Part shown: positions 48,527-56,381 of the stretch, piece by piece
Layout of the letters: every line of letters begins with the position of its first letter
Numbering within the stretch: the first letter of the stretch is position 1
DNA from: Thermococcus profundus
Lineage (GTDB): Archaea > Methanobacteriota_B > Thermococci > Thermococcales > Thermococcaceae
NCBI RefSeq assembly: GCF_002214585.1
Contig: NZ_CP014862.1
Coordinates: forward strand, 310,001-374,000
Length of the DNA: 64,000 bases
Direction of reading: 5' to 3'
The notes under the pieces: generated by a model
Database searches by the model: none
What the model was told of the DNA's origin: nothing
What the model saw: only the letters and a program-made list of their open reading frames with translations
Program-made: the position numbers and the translations under genes

Positions 48527-50452
48527 TCAGCGCCTCCTCCTGAGGAGCGGCGACAATGCGAAAAGGCCTATAACCCCAGGTCCGCAGATCGAGGTTATTC
48601 CTGAGTTACTAGTTGTCGTGTTCCCTTGCTCGCCCGGGGTACTCGTGGTAGTTGGTTCCACAGTGCTTGTGCTGTTTGTCGGGCTGAGCGGGTTCGTCCA
48701 GGTTACCCCTGGGCTTGAGTTCACCTTCATCAGGAAAACGCCGGCGCTCTCCCTGGCGTACTGGTAGAATATCATGGCGTTCTCGATTCCTTCGGTGGTG
48801 TTCTCCTTCTCGTAGCTCTCGGCGAACTCGTAGTATGCTATGGCCAGGAGGGGCGTTATCCCCTTGGTCTGGGCCAAGCCTATGGCCGTCTTCGCTGCGG
48901 ACTTCATGCTTTCAAGCTTGTCCTTCAGAACCGTGGTGTTGTCTATGGCGAGGGTGTCAAGGAAGACCTCCCCCCTGACCCTTGCCTCCATGGCAGTGAA
49001 GATCGCCGCCGAGTACTTTCCGTCGTCGTAGTACTCCTCCGCCTTCTGAATAGCGTCGCTCAGGGAGTTTCCGACCACGTTTCCGTACATTGACTCAATG
49101 TACGTCGCTATGAGGCTCGACTCGTCTATGTAGTTCCTGGCCGTGTCCCTGAGCTCCTCCCTCTCGATGACGTCGCCCTTTGCAAAGCGCTCACCCAGAT
49201 TGGCCCAGAAGCGCGCGGTGTCTGCCCTCTCATATGCGTAGGCCGCGTTGCCAACGGCGTCCCAGTAGTCGGCGTTGTAGAAGTCTTTCCACGCGTCCTG
49301 GAGTAGGCTTTTGGCCTCCTCGATCCTCTCCTCGGCCGCGGCTACTGCCTGGAGCATGGTTACACCCCTGATCTGCTTGCTTGAAACGAGTTCTTCCGTT
49401 TCGTTTATGTACGAGTTCACCCTGGTGAGGAGGTTGCTGACGTCCTGGACGCTCTGAACGCTCATGTACCAGTCCACGTGCCTTATGACGATCCTTGCCT
49501 GGAAGTCCTTGCTCAGCGTGGTGTAGTACATTCCCCCGTCGAGGCTCTTCTTAGCCTGGTCCAGGATCGACTTGGCCTGATCGAGGGCCTCCTTCAGTGA
49601 GGTGTAGGTGGAGTAGTCGACGTTGCTTTCCTTGAGCTTGTTCAGGACTTCGCTGTAGTAGTCGGTTGTGTTCTGGTAGTCTTCCCTGGCGTCCCCCTCG
49701 AGGAAAGAGGTATCTATCTTTATCACGTCCGGGACTTTGGGCTTCTGGAGCCTGTGCCCGGTGAAGTAGTAGACCGCGTCGTAGATGTCCCTCACCTCCT
49801 TGACCTCGAGGCCCCACCTGTCTTTGGCGTACTGGGCAACGTCGACCTTCTCTGTCTTGGTGGTTATCTGGACGATGCCCCCTATGCTCTTCCGCTGGCT
49901 CTCCTGAACCACCTGAATCCTCTGGCCCTCGGGGATGAGGAAGAGCTTTGCACCGACGGAGGCGGCGGCGCTGGCCTTCTCAAGGATTCCGCCGACTGGC
50001 CCTATGGTGCCGTCCGGGTTTATCATGCCCGTCATCATAACGTCGCTCTTTACGTTCCAGCCCTCCAGGGCCGCGATTATTCCAACCGTCATTGTTCCTC
50101 CAGCCGAGGGACCGCCTATGATGGGTGAATCAGCCCTGACCTGGATGAACACGTCGTATTTGCTCATGTCCTTGCCCGTCACTTCTCCCGCTATCTGAGT
50201 GGCCAACCTTGCGCTGGCCTGCATGTCAACCTCCGCCAGCGGCCATGTCTCCAGGTAGACGTGCCCGCTACCTGGGGCGACGGTGACGACGAAGTCTGTT
50301 GCCACTCCAACGAACCTTCCGTCGGGCGTCCTTGACACTGCCGGGGCCTTTAAGACGACGGTGTGCCCTTCGCTGGGGCACTGGGCGCCCACTGCTGGAA
50401 TGAGGGATAGGATGAAGATTAAAACTGCGGCGATGCTGTATAATTTTTTCAT
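48527..50452 (-). CDS. secreted Lon-type (S16) protease with CGP-CTERM tail
   Basis: Exported protein of 641 residues. A signal peptide (residues 1-23, ending VGA) precedes a Lon proteolytic domain with the dyad Ser116 in IIGGPSAGGTMTVG and Lys159 in GPVGGILEKASAAA. No ATPase domain is present. Residues about 270-570 are helical with many Tyr/Ala repeats (LLQDAWKDFYNADYWDAVGNAAYAYERAD), then a Thr/Ser-rich linker and the CGP-CTERM end ICGPGVIGLFALSPLLRRRR, which anchors Thermococcales proteins outside the cell. GGTGGTGGGA precedes ATG 50452. The substrate is unknown; it probably handles surface proteins. Confidence 0.88.
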   Translation of the reverse strand: MKKLYSIAAVLIFILSLIPAVGAQCPSEGHTVVLKAPAVSRTPDGRFVGVATDFVVTVAPGSGHVYLETWPLAEVDMQASARLATQIAGEVTGKDMSKYDVFIQVRADSPIIGGPSAGGTMTVGIIAALEGWNVKSDVMMTGMINPDGTIGPVGGILEKASAAASVGAKLFLIPEGQRIQVVQESQRKSIGGIVQITTKTEKVDVAQYAKDRWGLEVKEVRDIYDAVYYFTGHRLQKPKVPDVIKIDTSFLEGDAREDYQNTTDYYSEVLNKLKESNVDYSTYTSLKEALDQAKSILDQAKKSLDGGMYYTTLSKDFQARIVIRHVDWYMSVQSVQDVSNLLTRVNSYINETEELVSSKQIRGVTMLQAVAAAEERIEEAKSLLQDAWKDFYNADYWDAVGNAAYAYERADTARFWANLGERFAKGDVIEREELRDTARNYIDESSLIATYIESMYGNVVGNSLSDAIQKAEEYYDDGKYSAAIFTAMEARVRGEVFLDTLAIDNTTVLKDKLESMKSAAKTAIGLAQTKGITPLLAIAYYEFAESYEKENTTEGIENAMIFYQYARESAGVFLMKVNSSPGVTWTNPLSPTNSTSTVEPTTTSTPGEQGNTTTSNSGITSICGPGVIGLFALSPLLRRRR

Positions 50453-50538
50453 TCCCACCACCGGAGAATGTGGAGGGAGTGTTGTTAAATGGGTTTCGGT
50501 TTGCTGAACGCTTTCTGAACCATCGGTTCTGACCAAAA

Positions 50539-50547
50539 GGTTTAAAT
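50539..50547 (+). promoter_or_regulatory. TATA box of the Usp/permease operon
   Basis: GGTTTAAAT about 32 bases before ATG 50575. It is too close (14 bases) to the ATG at 50557, which argues for the later start. Confidence 0.45.
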
Positions 50548-50574
50548 CTGCTTCATATGTCCCCCCCGCCGGGG

Positions 50575-51132
50575 ATGGACATGGACATATTCAACCGGAT
50601 CATATCGAGGAAGTTCAAGAACATCGCTGGAGACAGGTACGAGCAGATAGCAAAGCGCTATCGTGAGTTCCTCCTCCTGCCGGAAGAGCTCGTCCTGCCG
50701 GAGGTTCGCTCGATCCTGTTCCCCATAGATAGGTTCTCCCTTGATATCCCCGACGAGCTGTTGGAGACGCTGAGTGCCTATTCCGGTGCCTTCGTCAAGC
50801 TGGTCTACGTATCAGAGGAGCGGACGCTCCGTCTCATCGAGCAGACCCTAGGCGAGGAGGAGGCAGAAAAACTCAGGATGGAGAAGATCAGGTTCGCCCG
50901 CCAAACTGTCAAGGACTTCGCTCCGAAGCTTGAGCGGCTCGGGCTTTCAGTGCTCAAGGAACCGATCATAGGGAGCAAGAGCGATGACGTCATAGACATG
51001 ATGTCCGCCCAGGATTTCGATCTCCTCGTCATCTCCAGGAGCTTTGGGGCGGAGCCCACCAAGACGTCTCCCACCAGCCCCGTCGTCCTCAAAATCCTTC
51101 AGCATATAGAGAAGCCGGTGATAATCTACTGA
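50575..51132 (+). CDS. universal stress protein (UspA)-like protein 1
   Basis: About 185 residues. An N-terminal helical extension (residues 1-45, DMDIFNRIISRKFKNIAG) precedes a Usp fold: RSILFPIDRFSLDIPDELLETL, KLVYVSEERTLRLIEQTL, and the C-terminal DFDLLVISRSFGAEP...SPVVLKILQHIEKPVIIY. The ATP-binding G-2x-G-9x-G(S/T) loop is altered (RSFGAEPTKTSPTSPVV), so nucleotide binding is doubtful. It lies 14 bases before the permease gene and is probably its cytosolic regulator. ATGs at 50557 and 50581 are alternatives. Confidence 0.78.
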   Translation: MDMDIFNRIISRKFKNIAGDRYEQIAKRYREFLLLPEELVLPEVRSILFPIDRFSLDIPDELLETLSAYSGAFVKLVYVSEERTLRLIEQTLGEEEAEKLRMEKIRFARQTVKDFAPKLERLGLSVLKEPIIGSKSDDVIDMMSAQDFDLLVISRSFGAEPTKTSPTSPVVLKILQHIEKPVIIY

Positions 51133-51146
51133 GGAGGTGAGAGTTC

Positions 51147-52427
51147 ATGGATGTTCAGCTCGCAGTGGCGGTCCTCGTGTTCCTCTTTACGTACGCCCTC
51201 ATAATAAGCGAGAGGGTTCACAGAACGGTAGCTGCCCTCTTCGGCGCGGCGGTGGTCCTTTTTCTGAAGGTGGTGCCGTGGGAGGCCATTCCTGAGTACC
51301 TTGATCTGGACACGATATTCCTCCTCATAGGCATGATGATAGTCGTCAACACGGCGAAGGAGAGCGGGCTCTTTGAGTACATCGCCATAAAGACCGCCAA
51401 GCTGGCCAAGGGGAGCCCCATGAAGGTGCTTCTCCTGTTCTCCGTGGTGACTGCCCTGGTCAGCTCGATACTCGACAACGTGACCACGGTTCTCCTCCTC
51501 ACGCCAATGCTGATCTACATAACCCGCCTGATGGAGGTGGATCCCATACCCTTCCTCCTCTCCGAGGTGTTCGCCTCGAACATAGGAGGAACCGCGACGC
51601 TGATTGGGGATCCCCCCAACATCATGATCGGCTCAGCGGCGGGACTGAGCTTCAACGACTTCCTGATCAACATGGGGCCGATAGCTTTCCTCGATCTGTT
51701 CATAACCGTGCTTATAATCTACCTCGCCTACAGGGGAGAGATGAGGGTGAGCCCGAAAAGGCGGGAGAGACTGCTGTCGATCATAAACGGCCTTAAGGAA
51801 GAGGACGCCATAAAGGATCCCTCCCTCTTCAAGAAGTCTCTGGTCGTTATACTGTCAGTCGTGGCACTCTTCTTCATCCACGACAGACTGGGACTTGAGC
51901 CGGCCGTTGTGGCCCTCAGCGGCGCTTCTTTCCTGCTCCTCTGGAGCAGGCAGGATCCGGAGCACATACTCGAAAAGGTCGAGTGGACGGCGATATTCTT
52001 CTTCGTTGGTCTGTTCATAATAGTTGGCTCCCTCGTTGAGACGGGGGTCATCAGCGACGTCGCGAGCTGGATGATGGGCTACGTCCACTCAACCGGGGAG
52101 GCCATACTGATAATAACGTGGTTCTCGGCCATATCATCCGCCATAGTCGACAACATACCCCTCACGGCCACCATGATCCCTCTGATAAAGGCCATGGGGA
52201 CTTCGATAAACACCTACCCGCTCTGGTGGGCCCTTTCCCTTGGGGCCTGTCTAGGAGGCAACGGAACTGCAATAGGTGCCAGCGCCAACGTTGTCGTCAT
52301 TGGTATAGCAGGGAAGGAGGGGATAAGGATAACCTTCAACGACTTCCTCAAGATCGGCCTCACGATTATGTTCGCCACCGTGGCGGTTGGAACGGGTATT
52401 CTGTGGCTTCACTATGTGGGGGTGTGA
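51147..52427 (+). CDS. ArsB/NhaD ion-transporter superfamily permease
   Basis: Membrane permease of 426 residues with about eleven helices in two repeats. Each repeat has the family re-entrant signature: SSILDNVTTVLLLTPMLIYI with GGTATLIGDPPNIMIGSA, and SAIVDNIPLTATMIPLI with GACLGGNGTAIGASANVV. This family includes ArsB, NhaD Na+/H+ antiporters, CitM and the P-protein; the ion or anion moved is not evident, and an arsenite role is not favoured since no ars genes are near. GAGGAGGTGAGAG precedes ATG 51147. It is between two Usp genes. Confidence 0.88.
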   Translation: MDVQLAVAVLVFLFTYALIISERVHRTVAALFGAAVVLFLKVVPWEAIPEYLDLDTIFLLIGMMIVVNTAKESGLFEYIAIKTAKLAKGSPMKVLLLFSVVTALVSSILDNVTTVLLLTPMLIYITRLMEVDPIPFLLSEVFASNIGGTATLIGDPPNIMIGSAAGLSFNDFLINMGPIAFLDLFITVLIIYLAYRGEMRVSPKRRERLLSIINGLKEEDAIKDPSLFKKSLVVILSVVALFFIHDRLGLEPAVVALSGASFLLLWSRQDPEHILEKVEWTAIFFFVGLFIIVGSLVETGVISDVASWMMGYVHSTGEAILIITWFSAISSAIVDNIPLTATMIPLIKAMGTSINTYPLWWALSLGACLGGNGTAIGASANVVVIGIAGKEGIRITFNDFLKIGLTIMFATVAVGTGILWLHYVGV

Positions 52428-52430
52428 AGA

Positions 52431-52886
52431 ATGAGCGTTAAGATACTCGTCCTCATAGACGGCTCCAAGTGGAGCCAGAAGGCGGCCCTCCATGCGATTG
52501 CCGTGGCCAAGAAAAAGCGGGGCAAGGTCATCCTCTTCTCGGTCCTGGACAGGAGGGAAGCGAAGGCGATGGCCTTCAACCTGAGCATGTTCAGCGAGAG
52601 GCTCGACCACATAGAGCAGTTCGAGGAGGAGATATGGAGGGACATGAAGAAGGGCATCAAGAACATAATGACGACCCTCATGGAGCTCTGCCAGGAGGAG
52701 GGCGTCAACTGCTCCTTCAGGATAGTGGAGGGGCTGGCAAAAGAGAAGATACTGGAAGAGGCCAACTCCGGGAACTACACCATGGTGGTCATGGGCGCCT
52801 ACGGGAGGAGCGGGAAGACCAGGATAGGCTCGCTCCTCGAGGAGGTCGTTGGAATGATCCACATTCCGACGATGATAGTTCGCTAG
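52431..52886 (+). CDS. universal stress protein (UspA) 2
   Basis: Usp fold of 151 residues: KILVLIDGSKWSQKAALHAI at the N-terminus, KVILFSVLD, and the C-terminal nucleotide loop VVMGAYGRSGKTRIGSLLEEVVGMIH, close to the G-2x-G-9x-G(S/T) ATP-binding pattern. It follows the permease stop by three bases and may control that transporter according to energy or nucleotide state, as some Usp proteins do. The 3' end overlaps convergent tldE by four bases. Confidence 0.88.
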   Translation: MSVKILVLIDGSKWSQKAALHAIAVAKKKRGKVILFSVLDRREAKAMAFNLSMFSERLDHIEQFEEEIWRDMKKGIKNIMTTLMELCQEEGVNCSFRIVEGLAKEKILEEANSGNYTMVVMGAYGRSGKTRIGSLLEEVVGMIHIPTMIVR

Positions 52887-54196
52887 ACTATCCTCAGCTC
52901 TGAAGCCACCCTTGGGCCGTAGAAGGCCCCACTTCTTTCCATCTCTTTTCCGACCCTTGATACCCTCTTTAGAACCTTGAAAACGTTCCCGGCTATCATG
53001 TTGCCCCTGAAGGGCGTTATCTCTCCGTTCCTGACTGAATAACCCAGCTCGACGGTGAGGGAGAAGTCCCCTGACACTGGGTTGGCCGTGTGCTCCCCGA
53101 AGACCTTCGAGACGATAACTCCATCCCAGTCCTCTAGGCCCTCCTCCCCAGGGCCTACTAAGATGTTGCTCGTCCCTATGTGGGGTACCGTTCTGAAGTC
53201 CCTGACTGCGTTTCCCGTTGATCCCAGTCCCAGAAGGCTTCCGTACGTGTGGTCGAGGAGGAAGTTTCTTAACTTTCCCCCGCTGATAAGCTCCTTCCCC
53301 CTTCCTGGAGAACCCTCTCCGTCGAACGGATAGCTTCCGGGGGAACCCTCCACCGTGGGGTCGTCGATTATGGTGAGCTTTTCTGATGTTACTTCATCTC
53401 CGATGTTCTCCGTGGAGAAGCGCGAACGGCCGTAGTAGACGCTCTCCCCGTAGAGGTTTTCAAGGAAGAGGTATACAAGGCTCTGAAGGGTATAATGCTC
53501 GATTAGGACCTCCCCTGAGAAAGGTTCGAGCTTTTTAGCTGAATAGCTTGCATCCGCATCATCGAGGGCCTTCGTTATGATTTTCCCCGCCTCATCGAAG
53601 CCGTCTATACCCGTGTAGCTCTGGGAGTGGTAGCCGTTTCCAGACCCGTTTCCCTTTCTGACTGCGTACGCCCAGAGGGAGAGGCCCGTCTTCCCGTCCC
53701 CTACTTCCACCCCGTTGGAATTCACCAGACCCCTTTTCACGAAGGCGAGGCCCAATCCGCCTGAGAACGTGTACTCCCTTCCTTTCTTCTCCTTTAACTC
53801 GGCCATCATCCCCGAGTACTCCTCGGCCATTTCATAGGCTTCCTCAAAGGGCATCTCCTCTATTCTGCTGTCGTAGAGCCCCTTAATCGCTGGAAGCTTT
53901 CCCTCCACACTTGGAAATCCCCTGAACGGGACGGAGCCTACTTTGGCGAGCTTCTCCGCCCTCTTGACGAGCCCTTCCAGGGTTTCCCTATCGTGGGTGA
54001 GGCCGGTCACGTATGAGAAGCCGGTTCTCCCGTTGATACCGACCCTAAGTCCGATCCCGGAGAAGAACTTCCTCTGGGATCTCTCAAGCCTCTCCCGCTC
54101 TATCCTGAAAGATCCGCTCCTTCCGCTCTCCCAGTAGATCTCCCACTCCAGGTTTTTCCTTTCGAGTATTCCTATCAGAGCATCAACGGCCTCCAT
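52883..54196 (-). CDS. tldE: TldE/PmbA-family metallopeptidase partner
   Basis: A 437-residue protein of the TldD/PmbA family lacking the zinc-binding HExxxH of its neighbour. In Pyrococcus and bacteria TldD and TldE form a heterodimer that degrades unfolded peptides, TldD holding the zinc. Motifs: GIGLRVGINGRTGFSYVT near residue 50, VNSNGVEVGDGKTGLSL, IIDDPTVEGSPGSYPFDGEG near residue 280, and GDFSLTVELGYSVRNGEITPFRGNMIAGN. Start 54196 follows GAGGTGATGGGA, which overlaps the tldD stop, so translation is coupled. Confidence 0.88.
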   Translation of the reverse strand: MEAVDALIGILERKNLEWEIYWESGRSGSFRIERERLERSQRKFFSGIGLRVGINGRTGFSYVTGLTHDRETLEGLVKRAEKLAKVGSVPFRGFPSVEGKLPAIKGLYDSRIEEMPFEEAYEMAEEYSGMMAELKEKKGREYTFSGGLGLAFVKRGLVNSNGVEVGDGKTGLSLWAYAVRKGNGSGNGYHSQSYTGIDGFDEAGKIITKALDDADASYSAKKLEPFSGEVLIEHYTLQSLVYLFLENLYGESVYYGRSRFSTENIGDEVTSEKLTIIDDPTVEGSPGSYPFDGEGSPGRGKELISGGKLRNFLLDHTYGSLLGLGSTGNAVRDFRTVPHIGTSNILVGPGEEGLEDWDGVIVSKVFGEHTANPVSGDFSLTVELGYSVRNGEITPFRGNMIAGNVFKVLKRVSRVGKEMERSGAFYGPRVASELRIV

Positions 54197-54201
54197 TCCC
54201 A

Positions 54202-55566
54202 TCACCTCAGCCCTCCAACTACTGCCCTCGTTAGGACGTGCGGCCCGCCGTCGTCCACGGGAACCCACTGGCCTTTGCCGCAGTAGCCCGGGAAGCTCAC
54301 CTCGACGTCCCTTCCCACTGCCCTTATGTTCCTCAGCACTTCAAGCAGGTTCCCGGAGAGCGAGACATCTTTTACGTGGGTCTTGATCTCCCCGTTCTCT
54401 ATTATGTATCCCTCCCGGGCCCCGAAGGTGAAGGTGCCGCTCGCGACGTCGACTTCTCCCCCCTTGTCCCCTATCATGTAGAGGCCGTGCTTCACCTCTT
54501 CGAACATCTCCTCAGGTTTCCAGCTTCCAGCTTCAACGTAGGTGTTGCTCATCCTGACGAGGGGCTGGTGGGCGTAGCTCTGGGCTCTCCCGTGTCCGTT
54601 GGGCTCCAGACCGAGAACTGCCGCCGTTTCCCTGTCGGTCATGTACTCGCTGAGGATCCCTTTCTTGATGATCTCGACCCTCCTTCCTTTTATTCCCTCG
54701 TCGTCGTATGTGTAGGATCCGAACTTTTCTGGTAAAGTTGGATCGTCCACAACCGTTAGCTCGTCGATGCCCACCCTCTCACCTAGCTTTCCGATGAATA
54801 TGCTCTCCCCGTTCTTGATTGCGTCCGCCTCTGCCGCGTGGCCAACGGCCTCGTGGATGAAAACACCAGTGAGTTCCGGATCCATGATAACGTCGAACTC
54901 ACCAGAGGGGGGAGCTTCGGCTTTCAGGAGCTCTCTGGCTTTTCTGGAGACGAAGTCCGTCCACTCCTCAACGTCTACCCTCTCGATGATCTCCCAGCCC
55001 CCGGTTCCTCCGAAGGCCTTCCAGTACTCTTGCATGCTCCCGTTCTCCATCGCCGTTGCCGTGAGCCTGAGCCTCACCCGGGAAGTCAGCGTTCTTATCT
55101 CGCTCCCCACGGAGTTGAGATAGAGCACCTCTTTCGTTCCCTCCCCATAGCTCGTGCCCCTGTTCTTTATTTTCTCCCCCTGAAGGAGCTTATCTGCTTC
55201 TTTCACAAGTTTGAGCTTCTCTTCAAGATCGACGTCCTCCAGTTTTATCCTTCCCGCGAGCTCGGCTCGATCTTCAACAGGGTCCCCCTTGTATATCCCT
55301 GAGTTTCCCTTTGAGAGCTTGGCTATCTTCATGGCGGTCTCTATGACCTTCTCCGCCCTGGAAAGGTCGTTGGCCGATGAGAAACCCCAGCCGTTTTTGA
55401 AAGCCCTCACGCTTATTCCCCTTTCGAGGTCGCTTGAAAGGCCCTCCAGCTGGCCGTTCTGCATCGATACCGAAACCGCGCTGACCCTCGCTATTCGGAT
55501 CTCAAAGTACTCAACCCCGTGTTTGGCGGCCGCTTTCTCCGCCATCTTCAGGATTCTCTCCTCCAT
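54202..55566 (-). CDS. tldD: TldD metalloprotease
   Basis: Zinc metalloprotease of family M103, 454 residues. HEAVGHAAEAD gives the HExxxH zinc site (His238, Glu239, His243), and the third ligand is a Cys in the FPGYCGKGQWVPVDDGGP segment near the C-terminus. The GPHVLTRAVVGG end is conserved. It works with TldE encoded downstream, with which it is coupled. GTGAGAGG precedes ATG 55566. Related pairs also mature microcin B17 in bacteria; here a general peptide-degrading role is more likely. Confidence 0.93.
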   Translation of the reverse strand: MEERILKMAEKAAAKHGVEYFEIRIARVSAVSVSMQNGQLEGLSSDLERGISVRAFKNGWGFSSANDLSRAEKVIETAMKIAKLSKGNSGIYKGDPVEDRAELAGRIKLEDVDLEEKLKLVKEADKLLQGEKIKNRGTSYGEGTKEVLYLNSVGSEIRTLTSRVRLRLTATAMENGSMQEYWKAFGGTGGWEIIERVDVEEWTDFVSRKARELLKAEAPPSGEFDVIMDPELTGVFIHEAVGHAAEADAIKNGESIFIGKLGERVGIDELTVVDDPTLPEKFGSYTYDDEGIKGRRVEIIKKGILSEYMTDRETAAVLGLEPNGHGRAQSYAHQPLVRMSNTYVEAGSWKPEEMFEEVKHGLYMIGDKGGEVDVASGTFTFGAREGYIIENGEIKTHVKDVSLSGNLLEVLRNIRAVGRDVEVSFPGYCGKGQWVPVDDGGPHVLTRAVVGGLR

Positions 55567-55677
55567 CCTCTCACATCCTACAATTTTGAACTACCGTGAC
55601 CCCATCATCAACATCACCCTCGATCGAAAGGAAACATTAATAACTGTTGTCGTCTATTATGTTCCTGGGTGGGAGCC

Positions 55678-56334
55678 GTGCCTGAGGATCTATCGTCGTT
55701 CTTCTCTGGCCTGAAGTTCGGGGAGACGGTTATAATTGAGTATCAGTCGACGTCATATCCCGAAGTGCTGTTTCACCTGCTTCAGAACTTCTGCTCGGCC
55801 AACTCCATGCAGGTTCTCATCGATGACATCGTAGATACCTATCCCCAGTTCGTCAGCGGCATGAAGGCCCTCGGTTTCGAGCCTGGAAGTGCGCTCGTTA
55901 TAAAGATCGGCGGGGGAAAGATTGAGGCGGGAACGGTCGTGGAAAGACTGGACGTGGACAAGTACTCTATCCCTGTGAACCACTACCGGAACGTGGTCGG
56001 CAGGATTCCCAATCTGAGGGAGGAGTACATAAACCCCGTTCTGGGGGTCCACAAGTTCCCCCTGCTCCTCACTAAGAGGGAGTTGCTGTCTTTCCTTGCC
56101 ACGGTCTCCACGTTCGTTGGCGACACCTCCAGGATAGCCGTCTATTTCATAAATCGGGACGTTGTGGATGCGATTGAGCCCAGCTTCCTCCCGATGTTCG
56201 AGGAGATAGCCACCACGGTGGCCGAGTGGTACAGGGATGGCTCGGACTTCGTTCTCAGCGTTATCAAGGCCGCCAATCCGGAGCTCCTTGAGAAGGAGTA
56301 CAGACTTAAGGTTGAGGAAGTCCTGAAGGGATAA
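55678..56334 (+). CDS. DUF257 family protein (2)
   Basis: A 218-residue paralogue of the protein at 36284. It begins LKFGETVIIEYQSTSYPE in place of a P-loop, then MQVLIDDIVDTYPQFVSGMKALGFEPGS, VIKIGGGKIEAGTVVERLDVD and RIAVYFINRDVVDAIEP, mirroring the first copy strand by strand. No nucleotide-binding Lys is seen, and there is no membrane segment. GTG 55678 follows GGTGGGAG; GTG 55669 lies upstream. A TATA CATTAATAAC (55635-55644) is about 38 bases ahead. Function unknown. Confidence 0.75.
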   Translation: MPEDLSSFFSGLKFGETVIIEYQSTSYPEVLFHLLQNFCSANSMQVLIDDIVDTYPQFVSGMKALGFEPGSALVIKIGGGKIEAGTVVERLDVDKYSIPVNHYRNVVGRIPNLREEYINPVLGVHKFPLLLTKRELLSFLATVSTFVGDTSRIAVYFINRDVVDAIEPSFLPMFEEIATTVAEWYRDGSDFVLSVIKAANPELLEKEYRLKVEEVLKG

Positions 56335-56341
56335 AGTTAAA

Positions 56342-56349
56342 CTTTTAAC
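56342..56349 (+). promoter_or_regulatory. TATA box of the secreted GH13 gene
   Basis: CTTTTAAC, about 11 bases ahead of a degenerate TGM and 37 bases before ATG 56382. Confidence 0.5.
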
Positions 56350-56359
56350 CCCCTTTCTC

Positions 56360-56376
56360 TACCACCCTCGGTGATA
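56360..56376 (+). promoter_or_regulatory. degenerate Thermococcales glycolytic motif (TGM)
   Basis: TACCACCCTCGGTGATA differs from TATCAC-N5-GTGATA at one base. It is downstream of the TATA box, the repressing position for TrmBL1/Tgr, in front of a starch-converting enzyme, matching the perfect site at 34266. Confidence 0.65.
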
Positions 56377-56381
56377 CTTAG

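Noticed and set aside
51147-52427. Naming the permease an arsenite exporter
   Set aside because: The superfamily is broad and no arsR, arsC or arsA lies nearby; the Usp neighbours give no hint of arsenic.
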